Below are positions 33,481 to 42,758 of a stretch of DNA of 64,000 nt, one piece after another (the first letter of the stretch is position 1; each line of letters begins with the position of its first letter). The notes beneath the pieces were generated by a model. It did no database searches. It was not told the DNA's origin and saw only the letters and a list, made by a program, of their open reading frames with translations. The DNA is from JAKQHY01 sp034429475 (lineage in GTDB: Bacteria; Chloroflexota; Anaerolineae; B4-G1; SLSP01), in assembly GCA_034429475.1 (NCBI GenBank), contig DAOUGD010000294.1, positions 1-64,000 of the forward strand, written 5' to 3'. The position numbers and the translations under genes were made by a program.

Positions 33481-36400
33481 ATGGTTGAACCTACTAACCC
33501 TTATATAGCCGGCAATCCCTTACGCAATGTACAAGGATTTTTCGGGCGCCAGGATGTTTTGGATTGGGTCGCTCACGAACTGCGCAATCCCTCCACCAAC
33601 GCGCTGGTTCTCTATGGACAACGGCGTATCGGCAAAACATCTTTGCTTATGCAATTACAGCGAACGCTTCCGATGGATACGTTTGTACCGGTCTATTTCG
33701 ACCTGCACGATCAAACGACAAGTCCATTGGGCTCTGTCCTGGCTGACTTGGCCGATACAGTCGCATTGCAGATGCAAATGGCTTCTCCTAAATCAACCCT
33801 GTTTGATCATCGAGGACATTATTTCCAGCGCACATTTCTTCCCCAACTCTACAACACTCTCGGCGATAACCGCCGTCTGGTATTTTTACTTGATGAATTC
33901 GACGTTTTGGAGCAAATAGCCAAAACGGAAACCCTGGAAACGGCCGCAGCCAAAGAACTCTTCCCATTCCTAAGAAAAGTAATGGGCGAGGATCCGCGAC
34001 CTGCTTTCGTCTTTGTCGTAGGACGGCAGGCTGATGATCTTTCTCGTGACTTTATGGCGACTTTTAAAACCTCGCTAGTGCGAGAAGTGTGGATTCTGAA
34101 TCGTGAAGAAGCTGAATCACTCATTCGACAGGCAGAGGTGAATCAGACATTACATTTCACTGATGGAGCGGTTGCCCGTATTTTAGCTCTTACCAACAGT
34201 CACCCGTACTTAACTCAGCTTCTATGTCAACGCCTATGGGAGCGCGCCTATCGAAAAGGAACAGCTTCTGTACCATTGATAGAGGAACAAACCGTTGATG
34301 ACACTGTCAACGATGCTTTGCAGACTGGCGACAATGCTCTCATCTGGATTTGGAATGGCTTGAGTCCTGCAGAGAAGATTTATTCCGCTGCTCTGGCGGA
34401 AATTACCAAAACAGAAGGGCAAATTATTACTGAGGATCAAGTTGTAAAAATCTTAGCAACTTATGCTGCGCGGTTGCGAAGCCGTGAAATAGAGATTGCG
34501 CCCAAATATTTAATCCAACGCCGTGTCTTAGAAAAGGTTAACCAACGTGAATATCGTTTTGCTGTCGAACTCTTCCGGCGATGGGTGAGTAGTCGTCGCG
34601 CATTGGCAGAGGTTAAAGAGGAACTTGATCGTATCGAGCCAGTAGCAGAACAGCTCTATCAGGTTGGGCGAGAATTCTTTAATCGGCGGCAATGGGAGAA
34701 AGCTGTCGGTTACTTTCACGATGCCCTAAATACTTATCCAACGCATCTTCGTGCGCAACTTGATCTGGGCGAAGCTCTTCTACAACAACAGCAAATAAGA
34801 GAAGCCGTCAAAGCGTTTGAACAGGCGTATGAACTTGATCATGACGAGGCGCGTCTACCGTTAGCACGTGCATTGGTTATCTATGCGAAAAGCCAGGACC
34901 AGGCTGGACAAGAAGATGAAGCGCTCAAAATATGCGAACAAACACTCCAAATCTCGCCCAGCGAAAAGCAGGCTCAGGACCTCCGTGAAGCGATATGGCT
35001 CCGAAAGCTGAAGAGGGCCGTGGAACAAAGCCAGCCTGAGATTGCTTTCAACGCTTACCAACAGCTTTATGCTCACCAGGAGAAGCCCACGCAACAAGCT
35101 GTTGATCTACTTCGTCATATTGCAGACAATGCTCCGGGATATGTTCCAGTAACTTTACGATTGGGGGAAGTTCTGCTGTTAACTGGAAATACGGAGCAGG
35201 CCGTTACTGTATTAGAGGGAGCATATAAATTCAATCCAGAGGCTACAAAATCATTACTTATCCGCGCGCTGCTTACCTTTGCCAGAACACTCGAGGAACA
35301 GGGTAAGGAGGAAGAAGCTTTAGCGACCAGTAAATGGATACTTGAACTGTCTCCCGATGAACCTGAAGCGCAAGCCCTCAAAGTTGCCATCTGGATACGC
35401 CGTGGCGATGTTGCCCTTGAACTTGAAGAATTCGATATTGCTTTGGCTGCTTACGAGCGTACTGGGAATACTCAAAAAATTGAAGAGACCAAGAAACGTA
35501 TACGGCACACACAATATGCGTCCCAGGAAAGAGATGCGGCAGCTTTTGAGAGATCTGGAGAATGGGAACGGGCCGCCCAGATTTATCGGCAATTGATCGA
35601 GCAAACGCAAGATGTGTCCTTACTAGAGCATTGGACAACCGCTTTAAGGCAGGTTGAAAGGGAGATGGAGCGCCATAGTAGACAGACGACCGCGCAACAT
35701 CAACGGCAACAGAAGCCCACAGATTGGGTTGAAGGACAGCACATAGGCGATAAATATGAAATTGTTAGTATGCTTGCCAGAACAGAAAGGAGTGAAGTCT
35801 ATCTGGCAAATGAGCTACAACCCCCCAGTCAAAAAGTCATTATCAAACGCCTAGAACCGGGCAAAATGGCTGATACAGATGCAGAACAACGTTTCCAACG
35901 CGAAGTTATCTTATTGCGGCAAATTCACCACCCTTCAGTGTTAGCCCTTTATGATAGCCAAACTGCCGGAAAAGAACGTTATATTGTCACGGAATATGCC
36001 AATATTGGAACATTGACTGAATATCTAAGAAGTCATCCTAGCAACAAGCTTAAGCCGGCTGAAGCTCTCGACATTGCATTGTTGGTATGCCAGGGACTTC
36101 AGGCTATTCATCGCAATAGTATTATTCATCGTGACATCAAACCTGGCAATATTTTCTTGTTTTCTCAACCTGAGGGCAGTATCCAGGCAAAAATAGCCGA
36201 TTTTAGTATTTCTTATGCCCCCAGGAACATTAGCAATGAACCCAGTACTGTCACCAAGAACGGCTGGAATATGGTGACTTCTGCGTATGCCTCACCTGAA
36301 CAGTTGAGTGGTAGTAAAATTGACGTTAAATCCGATTTGTATTCCTGGGCCATTGTTTTTTTTGAAATGTTGACAGGCGAATTCCCCACCGACTCCCTCC

Positions 36401-38466
36401 GCGATCCAATCACCTACGAACCGATCTCAGATGAATTTCCTATTGGTTTTTTCACTCAGAAGAAAATACCCCAAGAATTAGCGATGATTCTGCAAAAGAG
36501 TCTGTATCGAGAACCAGAGAAGAGGTACCAATCTGCAACTCAGATCGAGCATGTACTGGAAACAATTAGATCGAAAATATCAGAAAGCATTGAGAAAGCA
36601 CTCTCCGTCAGTGAAACACAAATCCAACTGCGCGATTGGTATGCAGCCAGTGAGGCATTGGAAGAAAGCCGCACTTTACTTGAATGGTACGCTCCGGATA
36701 AATTGCCTAAGTCACTTGAGGGTTCAGTCGGTAGATTGAGATCCGCACAATTGTGTGCTCAGGGTATGCTGAGCCTTATGGAGAAAGATTGGAAAGCCGC
36801 TATTGAGAACCTGGAATTACTCCGTGCGCTTGATGCTCATTACCTGGGTGTGGATATTGCCGGTGAATTATCTATGGCTCAGTCACGTCAACAGTTCGCC
36901 CAAAAATATCAATTGTTGCTTGAATGTCGCGAACAACAAGATTGGATCACTATCCTCCGGTTAGCCACAGAGCTAACCACCAGTTATAAGGACAGCCCAG
37001 ACAGCGAATCAGTTAGCGATTTGCGTAAATTAGCGCTCTACGCGCGGGGAAAGACCTTGCTTGATGAAGGTAAGAATGAAGAGGCTTACCACCATCTGTA
37101 TCGCCTATACGAGACCGAGCCTGATTATGAAGACATAGCAGACCTGTGCGCTATAGCTGCCTATAGGAACAGTATGCGTGAGAATCCTCCCCTTGAAGGC
37201 GAACAACTTGTTTCGTGGCTCGAACGCGTCATTGAAGTTGTACCTAATCACAGGAATGGACGTACTCAACAAGAATTAGATCGCGCTCGGCATCACTGGG
37301 CCGAATCTTTGTTTGATGTCAATAAATATGCTGCCATTATCCAATTAGAGAAAATTTCCGAAACTTACAATCAGTGGCCAGTCGCCTATCGTCTATTGGT
37401 CAACGCCTATAGTTGGGCGTTGCGAGATGGCACGTATGTCCACACTGAATGGGCGAACACTAAAGCCGAAGGAGAAGCACGTTACCGGCTAGGTACCGAA
37501 TTGTGGCGTAAAGATGCACTTCAGGAAGCCGTGTCACAACTAAAAGAAGTTCCTGAAGATGCAAAAGACTACGGACAATCACGCCTAGATTTGGCGCAGG
37601 TCTACACAGCCATGGGCGACGACGCTCGTAAAGATCGAGAATGGCAAAAAGCTATCGGGCATTGGGAAAACGCCATTCTGTTGAACCCGGAACTCCAGAA
37701 TCCATTGCAAAAAAAGATCAGGGAAGCCAAAATTCGCGTGTGGATTGCATATCATGACCAGGAAATTGTGGTGATTGGGTTAGTCGTCGCCATACTTTCG
37801 ATACTGATTCCCATTTGGTCCAGTTGTGGTGCTCGTCCGCCCCTTACACCTACTGCGACTCAATCCATCATTATCCCTACAACACCGTCACCGTCTGCAA
37901 CAATAACTCCACCTTCAAAAACGTCTACACCAACTATCAGTCCTTTCCCTATCGTTATTACGCCTTCACCAACAACAGAAACTCCAACAATTACTCCCAG
38001 TCCTAAACCTACCATAAATACGCCAACTAATACACCTACGAAAACTCCCACGCTTACTCCAACTCATACTCCAACGCCGACTCTCACGTTTACCCCGACA
38101 CCTACTCCAACTACGCCACCGCCAACTTCAACTCCCGTTACGCCCCAATTGTCGGCACCAGGACAAGGGCAATGGCTCCAAAATCCTATCCAGTTCCAGT
38201 GGGTAGGGAAATTATTGACAGGTCAGACATACCAGGTTACTGTCATTCACGTCGAAACTGGGTATGTCGTTACCAGTGAATTACTTGACACTCCAAGTTG
38301 GTCAGTGAATTTGCCTGCTGATAAGTACAAGGAATGGCGTTGGTCGGTTGCAGTAGTACAAAAAGGTGTGGTGGTTGCCACATCCGCTAGCGGCACATTT
38401 AATCTTGACCCAGGGTTTGGCTCGGGGGGGACATTTATAACACCTACGGCGACACCCATACCTTGA
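33481..38466 (+). CDS. Transmembrane STAND ATPase-TPR-kinase receptor
   Basis: The 1661-residue protein has, in order: a STAND/AAA ATPase (1-390; GQRRIGKTS about 46-54, LVFLLDEFD about 132-140, FAVELFRRWV at the end); TPR-like helices to about 720; a Ser/Thr kinase (about 755-1026) with VIIK, HRDIKPGN (about 881-888) and YASPEQ; more helical repeats; one transmembrane helix (about 1430-1450); a Thr/Pro-rich linker of about 100 residues; and a beta-rich outer domain. The kinase lacks the glycine-rich loop (ARTERSEV) and has DFS instead of DFG, so activity may be altered. The ATPase end resembles that of the upstream protein. ATG 33481 has GGAG upstream; 33457 is less likely. It probably couples an outside signal to ATPase and kinase output. 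Confidence 0.82.
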   Translation: MVEPTNPYIAGNPLRNVQGFFGRQDVLDWVAHELRNPSTNALVLYGQRRIGKTSLLMQLQRTLPMDTFVPVYFDLHDQTTSPLGSVLADLADTVALQMQMASPKSTLFDHRGHYFQRTFLPQLYNTLGDNRRLVFLLDEFDVLEQIAKTETLETAAAKELFPFLRKVMGEDPRPAFVFVVGRQADDLSRDFMATFKTSLVREVWILNREEAESLIRQAEVNQTLHFTDGAVARILALTNSHPYLTQLLCQRLWERAYRKGTASVPLIEEQTVDDTVNDALQTGDNALIWIWNGLSPAEKIYSAALAEITKTEGQIITEDQVVKILATYAARLRSREIEIAPKYLIQRRVLEKVNQREYRFAVELFRRWVSSRRALAEVKEELDRIEPVAEQLYQVGREFFNRRQWEKAVGYFHDALNTYPTHLRAQLDLGEALLQQQQIREAVKAFEQAYELDHDEARLPLARALVIYAKSQDQAGQEDEALKICEQTLQISPSEKQAQDLREAIWLRKLKRAVEQSQPEIAFNAYQQLYAHQEKPTQQAVDLLRHIADNAPGYVPVTLRLGEVLLLTGNTEQAVTVLEGAYKFNPEATKSLLIRALLTFARTLEEQGKEEEALATSKWILELSPDEPEAQALKVAIWIRRGDVALELEEFDIALAAYERTGNTQKIEETKKRIRHTQYASQERDAAAFERSGEWERAAQIYRQLIEQTQDVSLLEHWTTALRQVEREMERHSRQTTAQHQRQQKPTDWVEGQHIGDKYEIVSMLARTERSEVYLANELQPPSQKVIIKRLEPGKMADTDAEQRFQREVILLRQIHHPSVLALYDSQTAGKERYIVTEYANIGTLTEYLRSHPSNKLKPAEALDIALLVCQGLQAIHRNSIIHRDIKPGNIFLFSQPEGSIQAKIADFSISYAPRNISNEPSTVTKNGWNMVTSAYASPEQLSGSKIDVKSDLYSWAIVFFEMLTGEFPTDSLRDPITYEPISDEFPIGFFTQKKIPQELAMILQKSLYREPEKRYQSATQIEHVLETIRSKISESIEKALSVSETQIQLRDWYAASEALEESRTLLEWYAPDKLPKSLEGSVGRLRSAQLCAQGMLSLMEKDWKAAIENLELLRALDAHYLGVDIAGELSMAQSRQQFAQKYQLLLECREQQDWITILRLATELTTSYKDSPDSESVSDLRKLALYARGKTLLDEGKNEEAYHHLYRLYETEPDYEDIADLCAIAAYRNSMRENPPLEGEQLVSWLERVIEVVPNHRNGRTQQELDRARHHWAESLFDVNKYAAIIQLEKISETYNQWPVAYRLLVNAYSWALRDGTYVHTEWANTKAEGEARYRLGTELWRKDALQEAVSQLKEVPEDAKDYGQSRLDLAQVYTAMGDDARKDREWQKAIGHWENAILLNPELQNPLQKKIREAKIRVWIAYHDQEIVVIGLVVAILSILIPIWSSCGARPPLTPTATQSIIIPTTPSPSATITPPSKTSTPTISPFPIVITPSPTTETPTITPSPKPTINTPTNTPTKTPTLTPTHTPTPTLTFTPTPTPTTPPPTSTPVTPQLSAPGQGQWLQNPIQFQWVGKLLTGQTYQVTVIHVETGYVVTSELLDTPSWSVNLPADKYKEWRWSVAVVQKGVVVATSASGTFNLDPGFGSGGTFITPTATPIP

Positions 38467-38503
38467 CTTATCTTTACAAAGCTTACCCGATTAGGAGATC
38501 GAA

Positions 38504-41500
38504 ATGCACAGTACAGAAACCATATATGACAGAGTTAGATTTCTGAAGGGGTTACCTTCTATCTTGGCGTACTTAGCCACGTTTTTCGGGGTATTAATAT
38601 ATTTCATTGTGTTGAGCACTCCATCCGTCGCGCAAGAAAACACGCTTGTTACGCCGATTGTATTAACCAGTCCCTCCATAGCTACTAAAAGAGTTTCTGC
38701 TTTCGATCAAGTTCCTCAAGCGCAAATTAGTAACAGCCATACCACTTCGTTGGATTTAAGTCTTCACGTATCCCCCAGAGTGTACATTCCCGCCGGAGGT
38801 GTATTGCGCTATACCATTCGTTACACAAACACAGGAGAGATTACGGTCAACCAGGTCGTGGTTACCAGTACGGTGCCCCAACACACTCATTGGATAAATA
38901 TTCAAGATAATGGAGTTGAATATGGCAATGTTATAACCTGGATCATACCAACAATTCCTGTAGGTCATTCTGGAACAGTGAATTTTCGCGTTCAAGTTAA
39001 TGAAGATGTGGATAAGTTAACATTGATTATGAATAAGGCATACCTTGCTTATCAAACTCTCACTGGGCAATCTAATACCACGGTCAATGAGGTTAAGGTT
39101 ATGCCGGACTTTGGGCTGACTCTTAAAAGTGTCTCATACTCAGGGTCTTATAGACCAAGTGAAGCTATTACATACACCATCTGCTATACTAACAGTGGTA
39201 CTCTTAAAGCAGAATATGTTGTTATTACCGATGCAGTGCCTAACTATATTCATTACGTTTCTGGTGGTTTGTACATTGATGGTGTTGTGAAATTTACAAT
39301 TTCTGAAGTGGATGAGGATGAGTCGGATTGTGTGAGTTTTTCGGGCATAATCGAAAATGATGTTCCCGCTTATGCAAGCATTGTAAATACCGCCACAATT
39401 TCTACCTTAAATGAAGATAACACTGAACCATTGATTACCGATCCGGTAGTTTTTACAGTGACGGCGCCGGAGTTACAACTCACTCAATCAGTAAACTACC
39501 AGCATCCCATCCAACTGGGAGATCTTTTGACTTACACGTTGACATATATGAATAGGGGTGATGTAGCAGCTACTGATGTAACTATCACTGATACACTCCT
39601 CCCTAACCTGGTTTATGAATATAGTTCCAATGCAAATCTGATTCATGATCAACAAAGACTTACCTGGACAATTGAGACAATTCCGGTTAGTGCGACAGAT
39701 AGTGTAACTTTTACAGCCTGGATTACAGGCGGAACAGCTACGGTAGAAAACTGTGTTTACCTCAACTCGCGCGAGCGCTCTGTTCTATCAAGCTGTCATG
39801 CCATAACTTTGAATATTCCCGTGCTCACGATTCATAAAAGCGCCGTTCCTGTGTACAATGTGAAACCCGGGAAACTTATGACTTATACTTTGGCTTATAC
39901 AAATTATGGTAACGCTTTGGCTACAGGAGTCAAAATTCGAGATATATTACCACCGGATGTTCAACTTGTTTCAAGTGAGGACTACAACACAGCGACACAT
40001 AGTCTGAATATTCCCATAGGTCCAGTTGCCGTTGGGGCTACAGGTGTTGTTAGTTTTACTGTCAGGGCGCCAATAACCTTAGAAAAGATTATAACAAATG
40101 CGGCTTTTATTTTTAATGATCAAATCTATCCGGCTACTTATGTCAACCACTTATCGCAAGGAGCGTTAAATTGCTCTTTCTGTTTCTATGAAGTGCCGCC
40201 TAAAATTGGGGGCAATCAAGGAATTGAATATATCGCGCAATCTTTTACGGCTACTGCGCCGTTGCTCTCCCGTATCGGTATTTCGGTTTGTATTACTCAA
40301 CAAGCCCCCCCCCCGCTTTCAATTGAACTATGGCAAAATGACAGCGAGCGTAACCGCCCTGATCCTAGTCATAGGTTGATTAGCCATGAACTTTTCGACA
40401 TGCCCTTGTGTAGTTATCAATTCATAAAACTGCGTTATCCTATCAGCCTTACCGTGGCTCAACGTTACTGGTTAGTTATTAATGGTGCTGATCCTACCGC
40501 AGATGGCTACGCCACTACCCGCTACACACATAGCTTTCCCAAGCATATAGGACCATGGGCTTATTCTAATAGCGGAGGAACAAACTGGATACCTGGTACG
40601 GATGGAACAGATTTAGATGTTTATATTGAGTTTATGCCACCGCCGACAAGTAACCTTATATCTCATACTGTGATGACGCCTAATCTACAGTTATACCAAT
40701 CCGTCGCCTATGTTTCTCCTATACGACCAGGTACTATCCTCACCTATACCCTAACCTATACCAATAGCGGTGATGTATCAGCAGATGAAGTTGTCATCAC
40801 AGACACCCTGTCTCAAGGTCTGATCTATCCAGCACATAATGACGACAATTTTGACGAGGATACGCATACTATCCATTGGTCTTTTGATACAATTCCAGCT
40901 AATGCTACCAATAGTGTAACTTTTACAGCACAGATCACGGTAACAGATGGTATTACCATTATTTACAACCAGGCACACCTTAGCGCCGCGGGTGAGCTCC
41001 CTGTGTTGTCAAATATTGTCACCACGCCGATAGAAATCCCTGTGATGAAAATTTCCAAAATTGTCACGCCCGTCGGCAATGTCTCTCGGAATGCCATCTT
41101 GACTTATACTTTGGCCTATACTAATGTTGGAACTATACCAGCCACAGGCGTGACTCTTTTAGACCAATTGTCTGGGGGAATTGAGCATATTGCAGGCGGC
41201 TACTATATTTCTTCAAGTCGGGTTGTCAGTTTTGCGATAGTAGAAGGAATACCTGTCGGGGTCGGCGATATTGTTAGTTTCACAGTGCAAGTCAACGCAG
41301 GATCGGGGACAAAAATTGTTAACTCTGCTGAAGTTATGGATGATGTCTACATGCGTTATGCTCCGCCGCCTCGCAGTAATAGCGTGAATAGCTTGGTTAT
41401 TAATTACCCTCCCTATATTGAGGCTCCATCGCCAGATAAAGAGGATGATTTGTTGCTAAATCATGTGGTACTAAGATGGCATGGTGGGGATAACGATGGC

Positions 41501-42730
41501 GACGATGTGACTTATACACTAGCTTTTGGGGATGAAAATCCCCCGCCGATAATAACCAGTACTCAGGCTACAGTTTACACGTGCCCAACGACGCTGGAGC
41601 TTGGAAGAAGATACTATTGGCAAATTACAGCAACCGATGGAATTAGTTCTGTGATTAGTCCCATATACTTGTTTACAACGACGACCGGTGTCAAAATTTC
41701 TGGCCCACATAAAGGCGCAATTTACTTCACTTATAGGTTTTCTGCGACAGTGACTATTTCTGTAACACAACCCGTTACTTATGTATGGAATACTATCGGG
41801 GTTGTAGGAAGTACACCGATTACTCATCCAGAAAAATGGGATTTGGATGACGCGATAAGCCTCACCTGGCTCACAACTGGCACGCATTCTCTTGTCGTGA
41901 CTGCAATTGATAAAAATCGAGAAATCTTCTCAAAGTCTCATGAGATTGTTATAGGGGAATATGTCACTCTTTATCTTCCCATTATTCTACGCCGTTGGCC
42001 ACCTATTCCGGAGTCACCAACTTTACTTGGACCGATCGGTCATCCGGGTGGAAATCATCCCTTTACTATAACTTGGACAGCGAATGGCAGTATAGTAGCT
42101 ACTTACTACAATCTAAAAGAAACATTGGCCCCTGAATGTAAAAATGTGATCACAACCCATACTCAAACTAATATGTACCATGTTGTTGATGGGGCTGCAA
42201 AATTAAATCGCTTCTATTGTTATTATGTTGAAGCTTGTAGTAAATATGGCTGTAGCAAACCCTCAAATATGGAACAAGTTGATGTGCGCCTTGAGTACGA
42301 CCTTATAGAGTATGGCCCTAATGATGATATTGAACAGTTTAATGGTCCAATAGAGTATTTGGGGCAATCCTATTACGGATATCATAACGACTTAAAAGAT
42401 TATTATCAAATTGACCTGGGTATTGGAAAAAACATACATATTGAACTTGCAAGTCCATTTGTGGATGGAGTACAATTGCAAATTCGGGACCAGAATGATG
42501 AACGCCTAAAATATATTTCTCAGTCACCCTACGAACTAGATTTCGGTGGTTCGGGGAAATACTATATTGTAGTTGGTACAGATCCCAAATATTACTCCTT
42601 GAATGCACTCTATTATTTTAAGGTTACGGAATTCATGCATTTAAATGTTGATATTAAGCTCCGAAAAATGTGCAATTTTCCCTATATGACAGCAGATGTG
42701 GGATGTTATCATGCCAAGAATCTTCCGTAG
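38504..42730 (+). CDS. Large DUF11-repeat surface protein
   Basis: The 1408-residue protein starts with a signal-type helix (about residues 18-37, ending in VAQENT). Five or more DUF11/conserved-repeat domains follow, recognisable by repeated LTYTLTYTNSGD-, ATDVTITDTL- and VSFTVQ-type strings, mostly at 90-420 and 720-960. In the middle (about 540-720) is a different beta domain. Fibronectin-like domains, an internal TLYLPIILRRW motif (about 1156) and a pre-peptidase-like C-terminal beta domain end the protein. It is probably exported and displayed as an adhesin or stalk. AGGAGATCGAA precedes the ATG. It is 37 bases from the ATPase-kinase gene, so all three island genes may be one operon. A C10 tract inside it could slip. 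Confidence 0.82.
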   Translation: MHSTETIYDRVRFLKGLPSILAYLATFFGVLIYFIVLSTPSVAQENTLVTPIVLTSPSIATKRVSAFDQVPQAQISNSHTTSLDLSLHVSPRVYIPAGGVLRYTIRYTNTGEITVNQVVVTSTVPQHTHWINIQDNGVEYGNVITWIIPTIPVGHSGTVNFRVQVNEDVDKLTLIMNKAYLAYQTLTGQSNTTVNEVKVMPDFGLTLKSVSYSGSYRPSEAITYTICYTNSGTLKAEYVVITDAVPNYIHYVSGGLYIDGVVKFTISEVDEDESDCVSFSGIIENDVPAYASIVNTATISTLNEDNTEPLITDPVVFTVTAPELQLTQSVNYQHPIQLGDLLTYTLTYMNRGDVAATDVTITDTLLPNLVYEYSSNANLIHDQQRLTWTIETIPVSATDSVTFTAWITGGTATVENCVYLNSRERSVLSSCHAITLNIPVLTIHKSAVPVYNVKPGKLMTYTLAYTNYGNALATGVKIRDILPPDVQLVSSEDYNTATHSLNIPIGPVAVGATGVVSFTVRAPITLEKIITNAAFIFNDQIYPATYVNHLSQGALNCSFCFYEVPPKIGGNQGIEYIAQSFTATAPLLSRIGISVCITQQAPPPLSIELWQNDSERNRPDPSHRLISHELFDMPLCSYQFIKLRYPISLTVAQRYWLVINGADPTADGYATTRYTHSFPKHIGPWAYSNSGGTNWIPGTDGTDLDVYIEFMPPPTSNLISHTVMTPNLQLYQSVAYVSPIRPGTILTYTLTYTNSGDVSADEVVITDTLSQGLIYPAHNDDNFDEDTHTIHWSFDTIPANATNSVTFTAQITVTDGITIIYNQAHLSAAGELPVLSNIVTTPIEIPVMKISKIVTPVGNVSRNAILTYTLAYTNVGTIPATGVTLLDQLSGGIEHIAGGYYISSSRVVSFAIVEGIPVGVGDIVSFTVQVNAGSGTKIVNSAEVMDDVYMRYAPPPRSNSVNSLVINYPPYIEAPSPDKEDDLLLNHVVLRWHGGDNDGDDVTYTLAFGDENPPPIITSTQATVYTCPTTLELGRRYYWQITATDGISSVISPIYLFTTTTGVKISGPHKGAIYFTYRFSATVTISVTQPVTYVWNTIGVVGSTPITHPEKWDLDDAISLTWLTTGTHSLVVTAIDKNREIFSKSHEIVIGEYVTLYLPIILRRWPPIPESPTLLGPIGHPGGNHPFTITWTANGSIVATYYNLKETLAPECKNVITTHTQTNMYHVVDGAAKLNRFYCYYVEACSKYGCSKPSNMEQVDVRLEYDLIEYGPNDDIEQFNGPIEYLGQSYYGYHNDLKDYYQIDLGIGKNIHIELASPFVDGVQLQIRDQNDERLKYISQSPYELDFGGSGKYYIVVGTDPKYYSLNALYYFKVTEFMHLNVDIKLRKMCNFPYMTADVGCYHAKNLP
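40305..40314 (+). repeat. Poly-C(10) tract in the surface-protein gene
   Basis: Ten cytosines in a row encode Ala-Pro-Pro-Pro within an otherwise AT-rich gene. A gain or loss of one base would shift the frame about 600 codons into the protein. The assembled length keeps the frame open. Confidence 0.9.
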
Positions 42731-42758
42731 TTCCTGAAGACCTCATCGAGACCCTCCT

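Noticed and set aside
40305..40314. Frameshift at the poly-C tract
   Set aside because: The frame is open on both sides with consistent domain content, so the present length is in frame.
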